Below are positions 47,455-57,889 of a DNA stretch of 64,000 nucleotides, piece after piece (position 1 is the first letter of the stretch; the number at the start of each line of letters is the position of its first letter). The translations under genes were made by a program, and so were the position numbers. This DNA comes from Labia minor. Lineage: Eukaryota > Arthropoda > Insecta > Dermaptera > Spongiphoridae. The stretch covers positions 8,977,580 to 9,041,579 of the forward strand of contig OY720344.1 of the NCBI GenBank assembly GCA_963082975.1, given 5' to 3'. A model generated the notes under the pieces. The model worked only from the letters and a program-made list of their open reading frames with translations. It was not told the origin of the DNA and made no database searches.

Positions 47455-49035
47455 AATTCTATCTAATCTATCTCTGTAGCTCTACGGAACTCGAAAATTC
47501 TTGGCCGCAGCAACCACACTCCTCCAAGCGTCCCTATTCTGAGCCACAACCCTCCAATCCCTTTCCTCTCCCATTTCTCTCACATCCTTTCCCACATTAT
47601 CCACCCACCGCGTTCTTGGTTTCCAAGCGGTCGTTTCCCACTCGGTCCCCCCTCCAATATATTTTTCGCCATTCTTTCCTCCCCCATTCTAGCCACGTAT
47701 CCTGCCCACGCAGCCTTCTCGATTTTATAATTCTAACTATATCTGGAGATACATAGAGATCATGCAATCTTCGCCATTCCCCAGTGACCTCCTCTTTCTT
47801 TGGCCCATAAATGCTTCGCAGAATCCTATTCTCAAATACTCTAAATCTACTCTCGTCACCTAAGGTTATAGACCATGCCTCACACCCATATAATACAACC
47901 GGTAAAATAATTGTTTTATATATTTTAACTTTTATCCCCTTTGATAATAATTTTGACGCGATAAGCCCCTCTATGGCATGATAACAGGCGCTTCCCGATT
48001 GTAACCTCGCTTTGAACTCTTCTCGAATATTATTATCTTTTGTTATTACAGAACCTAAGTATTTAAATTTTTCTACATTTTCGAATTCTACATTTTGTAT
48101 GTTAAGACTTTGTGTGTTAATACTATTCCTCTGTTACTAATAACTTTGTTTTAGATTAGATTATTAATTTCTAGACCCATCTCTTTTCCTGCTTCGATTA
48201 ATTTTTCTACGCTATCTTTAATTTCAATTGCCGAATCTCCTATTCTATTTAAGTCGTCTGCGTAACCTAATACTTTATTTTTTTTTGTTTATTTCGATTC
48301 CGTTTGTTTTTCCCCAATTTGTCTAATTACATATTCCAGAACTAAATTAAATAAAATTGGTGATAATGCATCTCATTGTTTTAACCCATTTCGAATTTCG
48401 AAAGCTTCTGACAATTGATCTTACTCTTCCTTTACTACCCACAAGACCAATTTGAATCATACGTACTAGTTTCTTTGGAATTCCCATTAAGATCAAGATT
48501 TGAAAAAGTTTTTCCCGGTCTACTGAGTCATATGCTTTTGTAAAGTTTACAAAATGTTGGTGAACAGGAACAATGAATTCTCGTTTCTTTTCTAATATCT
48601 GCCTTAATGAGATTATCTGATCTACAGTTGATCGGTTTGGCCTGAACCCGCACTGATATTCTCTTAATATTTCCTCTGCATATGGTCGTAATTTCATTGA
48701 AATAATATTCGAGAGAATCTTATACGATGTCGTCAAAAGAGAAATTCCCCTGTAGTTATTGCAGTTGGTTCTATTACCCTTCTTAAAGAGTGGGATAATA
48801 ACTGCCTCCTGCCATTCTAAAGGAATCTTTTCTTAATTATTAAGGGAATTTTTATTAAAATCTAATTAACTCTTTTCCTCATGCCAGATAGAAAGAACTA
48901 ATTTATGCATACACTCTACTAAAGGTTTTTCTCCATATTTTAATAATTCTGCTGAAATCCCATCTATTCCAGCTGCTTTATTATTTTTGAAAGTCCCCAT
49001 TATCATTTCTACCTTCTGTAACGTTGGTTATCTTA
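47455..49035 (-). mobile_element. Non-LTR retrotransposon, longest copy
   Basis: Minus-strand coding in several frames. From the 5' side: NNKAAGIDGISAELLKYGEK, then EWQEAVIIPLFKKGNRTNC, NNYRGISLL, and ILREYQCGFRPNRSTVDQI with FTKAYDSVDREKLF (RT motif A, YDSVD). The C-terminus matches 35130-35774. Frameshifts, a missing catalytic RT segment near 48350, and a ~40-bp insertion at about 48833-48872 resembling a Penelope pLTR end make it dead. It lacks the endonuclease half. TCTATCTAATCTATCTC at its 3' end is the complement of the GATA tail. Confidence 0.85.
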
Positions 49036-49086
49036 AAATTAAATAAATTAATTAATGAAATAAGTTTCGCCCATTACAGTGTATTA

Positions 49087-49173
49087 ATGAGTGAAAACCA
49101 AGATCGAAATGAGAGAAAACGTCGTTTGGAAGCTTCATCAGCAGTTGCTGGAATTTTAATTAAAGATTCTTGA
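49087..49173 (+). other. Possible short coding remnant
   Basis: ATG at 49087 opens 28 codons (SENQDRNERKRRLEASSAVAG) of higher GC than the surroundings. GC stays higher to about 49255 but frames then have stops. Not recognised; it may be a transposon or processed-gene scrap. Confidence 0.25.
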
Positions 49174-49394
49174 CTTTGCGGAGATAACTATCGTGCTCTT
49201 CATTTTTTAGCCAATCGATGTTTTCTACTCATTTGAATCTTCGTTTTGCAAACTGCACAATTTTTCAAATTAAAATATTAATTTTAAATTATAAATTTAA
49301 ATATAAAAAATATTACTAACAATGTTTTAAATAAGAAAAATATTAATAAATAAATATTTAATTTAATTGAAATTAATTTAAATTTAAATTTTTT

Positions 49395-49735
49395 GTTAAT
49401 TTTGAGTTTAAATACATAGTTTATAAAACTAGAGATTGATAGATATCAAATACACTTGATTTATTTTTGTTAATTTCGCCAATTAATGGATATCAATCAA
49501 AGGTATAAAAATTAGTAAATAATTATTTTTCTTATTTCTTATTGTTTCAATTAAATTAATTTGAATGAATTAAATTCACTCTTATTTCTCAATAGTGCGT
49601 TAGTGTCCTGGCACTAATTACACTTATACAAAAAAAAAAAAACTTCTTACAATCTAGAGAATAAGATAAATTTTAGTTGAGAGTGTGAGTGAGAGAGAAA
49701 TAGAGAAAAATAAAGGGATCATTTCGAAAGACATA
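49395..49735 (+). repeat. Dispersed repeat pair with 53308-54090
   Basis: Positions 49395-49625 match 53917-54090 in the same orientation (GAGTTTAAATACATAG; CACTCTTATTTCTCAATAGTG). Positions 49635-49730 match 53308-53385 inverted (AATCTAGAGAATAAGATAAA). The mixed orientation indicates rearrangement of a once continuous segment. Confidence 0.6.
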
Positions 49736-49785
49736 TAACAGTATAAAATTTTCGTAACAAATATTCGCTTTATTATTATTATTAT

Positions 49786-50225
49786 CTACTCTATCATCAT
49801 ATCTACATTGCCTGTACTATTGTCGGTTGGTGCTTCAATTGGTAATACTGATATTAATGGCTTGTGATAACTAAAATAAGATATATATGTTCGTGATTCG
49901 ACATTTTCTATATAACGTGTAAAAACAGCATCTATTGTAGTTCCAGATTTTGTTGTTGATTCCTTGGGATCGTTATTTATAAGCAGACCAAATGTTTCTT
50001 GAAGAAAGTTGATCAACGGCAACGAATCATCAGATCCAAAATTTACATTAAAATCTCCCCCGAGAATTAGAGGGATTTTATCTTCGCCTCGTTCAAGTGC
50101 ATTAGCACCTGTGTGGCTATAAACCAGTAGTGAACGGTGTATGAAATAAATAATATCGTCTAAATTTTGGTCGTTATTTTTTTTCGGCATAGTGAAATCT
50201 GTGGAGTAGAGAAAAGCAGTTTTAA
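49786..50225 (-). pseudogene. Endonuclease/exonuclease/phosphatase-domain fragment, Helentron-like
   Basis: The minus strand encodes LILGGDFNVNFGSDDSLPLI, then LQETFGLLINNDPKESTTK, TTIDAVFTRYIENVE and YISYFSYHKPL, ending with a stop at 49786. GGDFNV and the SYHKP His are the EEP-fold active-site motifs. This type of lone EEP segment is characteristic of the C-terminal nuclease of Helentrons in arthropods (my recollection of the family). No helicase is present. The frame extends upstream to 50355 without recognisable domain or ATG. Confidence 0.65.
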
Positions 50226-50454
50226 ATGCAATAATAATTTTAAATCGATTTAGTAGTGTTAAAGTAATGTTGAGATTCGGATAAATAACGTGAATGGTCA
50301 TCGACGCACATAACTGTATGTGTTGGCGTGTGAATCGCCGACCATGTTCACACACACAATTACATGCGTCGGTATGCGTGCACGCTGTATATTTGACTTG
50401 AGAATTTTAATTATTTCACAATATATATATATATATATATATATAAATATCAAT

Positions 50455-50573
50455 TTTTACTATCTCGCCAGAGATAGTATTGCGATCACGAAAATTTTCG
50501 ATGTTGAGATTTTGATGTTTTTATACGTTTTGAAGGTTCCTGAATCATTTTCACTAAGGTTGAGAAAAATGTC

Positions 50574-50639
<66 letters not shown>

Positions 50640-51103
50640 GGCAAGATTACGCAAAAACGGTTTGAGCTAGAATGATGAAATTTGGTACATGGACATTATT
50701 CAAAATTCATAGTTTTCTATCAACTTTTGAGAAATGTAGGTCAACCGGAAGAGGGTCATTACCTACAACGTTTTGATTTTTTTTCCTCTAAAGTGACCGT
50801 AAAAATAAAGATATATGTTTGATAATTTTTCACATGATTAATAATTGTATAAAACTGCTATATATAGAATTTCAGCTTGATTGATTCGCTAAAATTACCA
50901 GAATTAATTTTTTAACACTGCAAATCTCACGCGCCAACACGTAACGTGGTGCCATCAACAAAAAGCCAAACATGCGCTGATTTAATATTTATTATTTATT
51001 ATTTATAATTTATAATTAATTAAATTTAATTTAAATATAATATATTATATTATTTAATCCAATTCTCAAATTGCGAGATAGTCGAGTGGAGACACTCCAG
51101 CTA
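50455..51103 (+). mobile_element. Helentron/HINE-like element, family 1, copy E
   Basis: Complete copy: TTTTTACTATCTCGCCAGAG at the start, (GT)n at 50577-50630, and GCGAGATAGTCGAGTGGAGA then CACTCCAGCTA at the end. It lies about 230 bp from the Helentron-type endonuclease fragment. Reading frames through the GT tract are spurious. Confidence 0.85.
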
Positions 51104-51118
51104 ATTATATATGACTTA

Positions 51119-52092
51119 ACTAGCGCGCATGCGCGCCATGGACTTTGGACCTAGCGAGAGGGTATTAGAACGAAAGACAGCACAAAAGCAACACGCAGAT
51201 AGCCTCTTTCTCAAAGACGAAAGACCGGACAAAAGAAAGACCCAGATAGCCTCTCTCTCAAGAACGAAACACCGCACAAAAGAGAGACGGAGATAGAGGC
51301 TATCTCATTCTCACTCGTTATATCTATATCTTTTTTCTCTCTTGCGTTTCGTAACGCGTTACGAAATTTCAATTTTTCAATTCACTCTCCATTCTCAACC
51401 AAATGTCAGGACGCCGCTAAAGAAGTTTCACTTCAAAAAAAAAAAAAAGACGTTATATAAAAATTAAAGAGACACCAATATTTGTTGTGAATCAAATATT
51501 TTTTTAATTCTTAGATTAAAAATACAAATTAATAAAAAAAAACTTAAAAAAACAATATTTCTTGTTAATGATGTAGCCGGTCCTTATATAAGCGATAATC
51601 AGTGGACTGGTGAATAGTGGTCCTTTTTTCCTCCAATAAAGTCCGTCTGCTCGGGACGCTAGCTCCTGAACGAATGCGGTTGTCTGATTTTTCAACCCTT
51701 ATTCTCTTCTCGGGAAACGTATTACAATAATCTTTTCCACAAATAAATTTATTTTTAAATAAATAAATTTTATTTTTGAAGTGAAACTTCTTTAGCGGCG
51801 TCCTGACATTTGGTTGAGAATGGAGAGTGAATTGAAAAATTGAAATTTCGTAACGCATTCGTAACGCAAGAGAGAAAAAAGATATAGATATAACGAGTGA
51901 GAATGAGATAGCCTCTATCTCCGTCTCTCTTTTGTGCGGTGTTTCGTTGTTGAGAAAGAGGCTATCTGCGTCTTTCTTTTGTCCGGTCTTTCGTCTTTGA
52001 GAAAGAGGCTATCTGCGTCTTCGTTTTGTGCTGTCTTTCGTTCTAATACCCTCTCGCTAGGTCCAAAGTCCACGGCGCGCATGCGCGCTAGT
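51119..52092. mobile_element. Foldback element with ~320-bp arms
   Basis: Arms 51119-51439 and 51775-52092 are inverted copies. Each outer end has GCGCGCATGCGCGC, itself palindromic, followed by CTTTGGACCTAGCGAGAGGG. Each arm holds about three degenerate ~40-bp subrepeats (GATAGCCTCT..CAAGACGAAA-like) and an inner GGACGCCGCTAAAGAAG edge. The spacer carries the dispersed LTR-like repeat. No transposase. The GC-rich subrepeated arms are unlike the AT-rich surroundings. Confidence 0.85.
51540..51780 (-). repeat. LTR-like repeat inside the foldback spacer
   Basis: Reverse complement of about 2340-2625 plus 2745-2790, including the CGCTTATATAAGGAC box. This copy ends exactly where the foldback arms start, so it may be an integral part of the foldback element. 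Confidence 0.6.
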
Positions 52093-52149
52093 ACGTTGAC
52101 GCGGAATAATATTTCTCAGCCTCTGCTGGGTCAAAGAATAAAAATTAGT

Positions 52150-53300
52150 ATGTGACCTCACAGTTACCGCCTTTTAGATATATATCTATTCTTAAAATAA
52201 AATTAAAAATATTTATATTATATTCATATATATGTAAAATAATAATTATATTATTTTAATATTCCTATAAGTTGGTATCACAATTTATTATTATTATGAA
52301 TTATTTATAAGTAATTAATATTATTAATTGGTATTAATAAATAAATAATATTAATAATATTAACTTAATATTTCTAACTTTGTATTACAATAATGAGACG
52401 GAATTGTTGTGTGTTAAATTAGATTTAATTAAAGATTGAATTTAGAATAATTAAAAGGGTTATTGAAACCGCGTATGCTGATTAGGGAATGACAAGATTG
52501 AATAGGTTCAATTAAAAAATGCTTATATAAAATTATAACTAAAAATGATTTATTTAATAAAACTATAAGAATTTAAATTACAATTTAATTAATTTTTTGT
52601 GAATAAATAAACATATATAAAAAACTATATATAAAATTTGAATTTTCATTTATTCATTCATTTAAAATTATTTTCCGATTGTTCCTTTAAAATAACCCCT
52701 CTTAGGGGGTCGGAAGGGGAGGCAACATAAGGGAATTTTCTTTCACTTTGTTATTGGGAAAAACCAGGGGGGGGACAGTCTTACCAGGAAAAACCCAAAT
52801 TGTCAGCGTCCACTCTGGGGTTTTAAACAGTTTTAAAGGAAATGTTAATTATAAGTTCATTTCTCAACGAGTTGTATCTTTAAATTATTTTTATTAATTT
52901 AATTAATTTTAATTAATTTATAGCCAATAATAGTTTATTATAGCTAATAATTTTTTAATTTTTAGTGTAATTTGCATGATCATTATTTATATAAAAAAAT
53001 AAACACATTTTGCAATTTCCCAGAAAGGCTTATAATGTCAAGCTCCCACATGTGTCCATTACAATTAAGAATAAGTAAGTTATGTTTGTCACGTTCACAC
53101 TTCCACATGTGAACATTACAATTGAAATAGTAAGTTTATGATTCGACATAATTTGCAATGTATCAATCAACCTCTTAAAATTAAGGTTCTTAGCATTTAG
53201 CAGGTAAAACACTTGGCGAGAGTCATTCAATTGAAAATTGCAAGGGTGGACTTGTTAATTGTATGTGCTTGGAAATATTCTTTGTAGGAGAGGGCAGTGT
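52150..53300. other. Intergenic region
   Basis: AT-rich, with a GC-rich block at 52683-52845 bounded by TTCCTTTAAAA and TTTTAAAGGAA (possible small MITE). A ~60-bp tandem doublet lies at 53035-53130 (CACATGTGTCCATTACAATT and CACATGTGAACATTACAATT). No gene recognised. Confidence 0.4.
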
Positions 53301-53451
53301 GGTTTATTTTTCTCTATTTCTCTCTCACTCACACTCTCAACTAAAATTTATCTTATTCTCTAGATTGTAAGAAGTTTCACTTCCGCCACGTGTACGATGC
53401 TGCACATTTTTTTTTTTTTTAAAGATTAATCATATTTTTAAAATATCATAA

Positions 53452-53570
53452 CATTATATAATAAAAACAAAACAAAATTGATATTAATAAGTTAATAAGT
53501 ACATATATATATTATTATATATATAATAATTTAATATTTTATTATTATGAAAATCCGGGTTACCAAATTT
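53452..53570 (-). repeat. Relic of U1 3' end and flank
   Basis: Matches 54225-54345 in the same orientation: the AAAATTGATATTAATAAGT..TACATATATATATTA flank followed by ATCCGGGTTA, the last bases of U1 on the minus strand. The rest of U1 is absent: a truncated third copy. Confidence 0.55.
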
Positions 53571-54132
53571 TCAAATTTTAATCTATTATAATTTGACTGA
53601 ATTGTATTTCTAATTTGAATAGCAAGTTGATTTTTAAAATTTTCTACTTTATTTGCATATTAATGATTACATGTGTTAAAATTTAAACAAATTCAAATAT
53701 TCTAATTTTTAAATTTATATACAATTAAATATTAATTAATTTTTAAATTTTTAATAGGGATTTTATTACCGACTCCCACTGGAACGAACACTAAGGACAT
53801 TAATCGTGAATGATGAATCCATTTTTTAAAGTGAATCTCGATCGAATAATAAAATATTTTATTATTCTTATTAATTAATATTATTAGGTGTTCAAAAGTA
53901 ATTTTTTTATTTTTTTTTTTTGTTAATTTTGAGTTTAAATACATAGTTCATATTATCAAAGTTGTAAAAATTAGTAAATAATTATTTTTCTTATTTCTTG
54001 TTGTTTAAATTAAATTAATTTGATTGAATTAAATTCACTCTTATTTCTCAATAGTGCGATAGTGTCCTTGCACTAATGCCTAATTAATAATACTAACTGA
54101 ACTGGGTTAAATAGGAGTCTAATATTTATAAT

Positions 54133-54890
54133 ACTACAAGTGAGTTACAATCGGTACTCAAAGTTTTAATAATTATAATAATATATTTAATATATCTATA
54201 TCTATATCTATATATCTATATATATATAATAAAAAAACACAAAATTGATATTGATAAGTACATATATATATTATATATTATATTATATATATATAAATAT
54301 ATTAAATTAATATTTTATTAATATAAAGATCCGGGTTAGCGCGTACGCAGACCCGACTATCAAAAATTACGCGCCCGAGTTGCCCACATTTGGGGCAATC
54401 GCACGGGTCAACCCGTCCGAAGTGCAATGGACAGGTCTCGCCATGAGGGAACCACCTTCTTGATCATGGTAACCCCTGCGCCAGGTAAGTATGCTTTTAT
54501 TTCCATCACATCTATCCTATCAATCATTGCCTAAAGATTATACTATCTTTAACCTATCTCAACCAATATAGATTTAAACATTTTCTCATTCAATTACATC
54601 AATTATACCATTGACATATACTTTCTTTAAATTATTTTAATCAATTTATTATTAAAACCAAACAAATTAACAACTCAAAATAATAAAAATCTTTTATTTA
54701 TATATTAATTTCATCTCAATTTCAGTTTTAACAACTGCCATCTAGTGGACATTTCAACAATCATTATTTAACCAACAAAAAAAATTTATTGGGAGGGGAT
54801 TTAAGTATATATTATTATATGATAATTGAATCATCAAAATTTCATATAACTTCATATTCTGAATGCTGTTAATATAATATTTTATTCTAT
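54133..54890 (-). repeat. Inverted duplication, right arm, carrying U1 snRNA
   Basis: Reverse-complement partner of 45370-46381. It lacks the Helentron-like insertion and so shows the pre-insertion sequence. Confidence 0.85.
54331..54492 (-). ncRNA. U1: U1 snRNA, copy 2
   Basis: 162 nt, differing from copy 1 at only about two positions: loop I reads GATCAAGAAG (the expected form) and one site reads GACCCGTGCG instead of GACCTGTGCG. The 5' splice-site-pairing end, U1A loop, Sm site and 3' stem-loop are intact. The upstream ~230 bp are conserved with copy 1, so the promoter elements are probably shared. This is the better candidate for a functional gene. Confidence 0.95.
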
Positions 54891-55335
54891 ATAAATTATA
54901 AGTATCTAAATTTGTATTTATACAAGTTGAACGAGATAGATTCTGTAATTCATTTTATACAAAATAATTATAATTGAATAATTTAAAAAGAAAAAAGAAA
55001 AAAAAATAGAAAATGATCAATTTGAATTGCATACGAAAACATCATAAATAAAATGAAAAACAAAGAAAAAAAAATCCAATATTTTTTTTTTATTTAACTC
55101 TATAATTAATTGTCACCAAAAGTTTCTCCCATCCCACATTCACTTATCCTTTTGACTACTTAATTAACTTAACTAATAAAATTTAAATTTAAATTTGAAG
55201 CTTTAATAAATGTTTAATTTATTGACATTAAAATATATTATTTTATTGTATTTAACTTTATCTAATGATGTTATAATTTTACAACTTATTTCACTGATTT
55301 TTTTAAATTGAAAATCAAGAAAAAAATATATTATG
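54890..55335. other. AT-rich intergenic spacer
   Basis: No gene or element recognised between the U1 duplication and the tRNA genes. Confidence 0.5.
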
Positions 55336-55407
55336 AGGTCCCACCGAGATTTGAACTCGGATCGCTGGATTCAAAGTCCAGAGTGCTAACCATTACACCA
55401 TGGGACC
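55336..55407 (-). tRNA. tRNA-Gln (anticodon TTG)
   Basis: The minus strand folds as a cloverleaf: acceptor GGTCCCA/TGGGACC, D arm TGGTGTAATGGTTAGCA, anticodon stem CTGGA/TCCAG with loop CTTTGAA (anticodon TTG, Gln), and T arm CGAGTTCAAATCTCG. There is no intron, and internal A and B boxes are present. CCA is not encoded, as expected in eukaryotes. Confidence 0.96.
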
Positions 55408-55550
55408 TTAATAACTAAATGAACTCATCAATAAAATCTAAGGAATATGATTTTTTATAGGTGGAAATAAAATTTTTATTATAATTACTCACAGAGTATT
55501 GAGGATTCAGGATTTTCTAGGAAGTAAATAAAATGATTTATTGGGACCAT

Positions 55551-55622
55551 AGCCCCCTGGGAGGATCGAACTCCCGACCCCTGGTTTACAAGACCAGTGC
55601 TCTGCCACTGAGCTAAGGAGGC
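55551..55622 (-). tRNA. tRNA-Thr (anticodon TGT)
   Basis: Minus strand: acceptor GCCTCCT/AGGGGGC (with G-U pairing), D arm TAGCTCAGTGGCAGAGCA, anticodon stem CTGGT/ACCAG with loop CTTGTAA (anticodon TGT, Thr), T arm CGGGAGTTCGATCCTCC. No intron. It lies 143 bp from tRNA-Gln on the same strand. Confidence 0.96.
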
Positions 55623-55629
55623 AACCAAT

Positions 55630-56835
55630 GAATCTCGGCTTTTCCAGCCAATATTATTCTGCTTGCTATTGCTATTGCTATTCCTAATGCAATTAGATCA
55701 ATTCACACTTTTGATAAATCTTCTCCCTCATCACTAACTTAGATTATCCATCATCTTAAAACTATTTTTTTTTTAATAGATAATAAATATTTAAAATTTA
55801 TTTTATTTTATTCAATTCTTTGAATGGATAAGTGATAAATTTCAATAAAATGCAGATATATATATATATATAAATATATTATTTAGTTATTTTTAATATA
55901 TAATATTTCTTAATAAATATTTTAAACATTTATATAATTTTAAATTTATTTCATCTTAAATTTGACATTTAAGGTTAACTGTTTTAAAAATGATCTATAG
56001 AAAAAAATGAGTGATTTTTTATTAATACATTTTAATATAGATTATCAAAAGAGCAATGATATAAAGATTTAGAAATGCAGGTAAGGGAGAAAAATATTTT
56101 AGATAAATGGAATAAGATATATAAAATTGAAAGAGAGAGGTTAAATTAATGACAAAATGTTTTTAAAATAGTTTATTTTCATTCCAGTAGAAGATGCTGA
56201 ATATTATTTATAAATTATCTGAATAAAGTTTTAATACTAATCTTAAAAAAATTAATTTTTATATAATATAGAAATTATATTATACGTTATATCTGGGTCA
56301 AAAATAATTCACTATCTACAAAGTATTTATAATATTTGAAAAAAAATCATTCAAATCGTTATTTTAAAATCATTGAGATAGACTTTAACTCAATATATAT
56401 AATATAATTTATTTATAATCATAATGCTTATAATTTGATAAAGCCCCTGATTAAGTGGTAAATTTTATTTTCTGATCAAAAATGTATTTTTTTATAATTT
56501 ATCTATTTCTCAATTTCTACCATGGAGGGGTATTTAATAAGAAATATTCAGATTAGAAACCAAAACTGGGTCTTACCTGTTATTTGCTCTTTCCAATGTT
56601 ATAACAGGCTCAGGATTCGTTTGTAACTAAACCTTGGTATTTTTAGTAAAACTTGGTATTTTATTTCTATTTTAATCTTATAATAAAAGATTATTAATTT
56701 CTAATTTATGTTCATTAGTTATTATGTTAAAACAAAAGAAAAATATTATTCATTTTCTAGTTTAATAAATTTTATTAAATATATTATTCTAAGAGGAATT
56801 AAAATTATTCAGATTTATTCATTTCTTTAACGAAA
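55630..56835. other. Intergenic region upstream of the C15orf61 homologue
   Basis: A (TTGCTA)n-like stretch at 55660-55690, TA microsatellites, then AT-rich DNA. The block at 56520-56640 is GC-richer and may be promoter or 5' UTR; nothing specific seen. Confidence 0.45.
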
Positions 56836-56898
56836 TTGAATATTGTTTTAATTTTATCCTTTTTTTTCTTTGCTAAGAATATCATCATCTGGAAGAAA

Positions 56899-57412
56899 AT
56901 GGTTAATGAAACTTTAAGGAGATTTGCTTCCACAAAGCCAGCAGCTTCAGAAGTTCTAACTAGTTATCTCTTGCAAATTCATGAGCCACCATGGACATCA
57001 TATTTTGTTCGATATGCAGATATCTATAATGATCAACACGGAATGTCACATTTCAATTGGAAAGTTGGCAAAAGCAATTATCATATCTTACGTGTTGGCT
57101 GTTATCCATATATAAAATATCATTGTAGCAAACGAGCATTTCAAGACTTGAGAGTAGAAGATAGATTTTTTCGTACAATCAAACTAGTTAATTTAGGTAT
57201 TTTTTCATATACTAGAACTTTTTATTTGTTAAACATAAAATAAATATGATTATGATTTTGAGATTTAAAAATGTTTTTTTTTAGGAATTCCATGTCTTGC
57301 TTATGGTATTGCAGCTACTGCACTTATCTCTTATGAAGAAATAGTGCACACCCCTAAAGGCGACGTGACAATTTATTTTTTATATAAGGAAGATATAGGA
57401 TCTCAACATTAA
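56899..57412 (+). CDS. C15orf61-like conserved protein
   Basis: Two exons, 56899-57196 and 57285-57412 (GT-AG intron, phase 1), 141 residues. Key stretches WTSYFVRYADIYNDQHGMSHFNW, NYHILRVGC and PYIKYHCSKR, VEDRFFRTIKLVNLGIP and TIYFLYKEDIGS match the animal C15orf61 family closely, as does the length (human about 157). Function is unknown; the basic N-terminus (LRRFASTKP) suits a mitochondrial presequence, an inference. The same frame extends upstream to an ATG at 56836, but that stretch is Ile/Phe-rich and not conserved, so I chose 56899. Confidence 0.9.
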
Positions 57413-57725
57413 TGGGCTAATTAGATAAGAAAGGCCTTAAATGGCTTTTGTTTTCTTTTATTTATTCAATACTTTTTTTTTACATAAAATTAAAATGTTT
57501 TACTGCTTCATTACAACATAATTTACAAATATATTTTTATCATGTTCAACTGCGCCTAATATTGAAATTTTTAATAATAATAGTAATAATAATAATAATA
57601 ATAATATTTAATATATTTATTTATATATATATATATTTGTTTTTATATATTTATATATATATTATATACACATTGACAAGTATTTTAAAACATTATCGGA
57701 CTATATAGTTCAATGGTCTTTTTAC

Positions 57726-57746
57726 ACTCAGTTTTTTGAACTGAGT
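57726..57746. other. Perfect short hairpin 3' of the C15orf61 homologue
   Basis: ACTCAGTT/AACTGAGT, 8-bp stem with a 5-nt loop, about 310 bp past the stop codon. Could mark an RNA 3' structure; function unknown. Confidence 0.4.
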
Positions 57747-57804
57747 ACGCTTACATCACCCAACCATGACTCATTATTATAAAATATTTATAATTTTTTT
57801 TTTT

Positions 57805-57881
57805 TCATTCAATTTGCTCATCTTTTTCTTTGGCAGTTGGCACAGATGGATTCATGGCAACTTTACTACTAGTATGATATG
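57805..57881 (-). other. Candidate alternative terminal coding exon
   Basis: On the minus strand, after an acceptor CTCCATCAG, 24 codons (YHTSSKVAMNPSVPTAKEKD..) run to a TGA in clearly non-AT-biased sequence. It needs two bases to complete a split codon, matching the phase of the donor at 60287 of the zinc-knuckle gene, so it could be an alternative last exon of that gene about 2.4 kb downstream. It may instead belong to another transcript. Confidence 0.35.
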
Positions 57882-57889
57882 CTGATGGA

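Noticed and set aside
50320-50654. Open frames with Val-Cys or Thr-His repeats on both strands
   Set aside because: They translate the (GT)n microsatellite of a Helentron-like element.
51934-52155. Open frames in the foldback arms (also 51565-51858)
   Set aside because: No domain, and the inverted arm gives the complementary frames; repeat-derived.
57448-57708. 86-codon frame after the C15orf61 homologue
   Set aside because: Ile/Tyr/Phe-rich translation of TA and AAT microsatellites.
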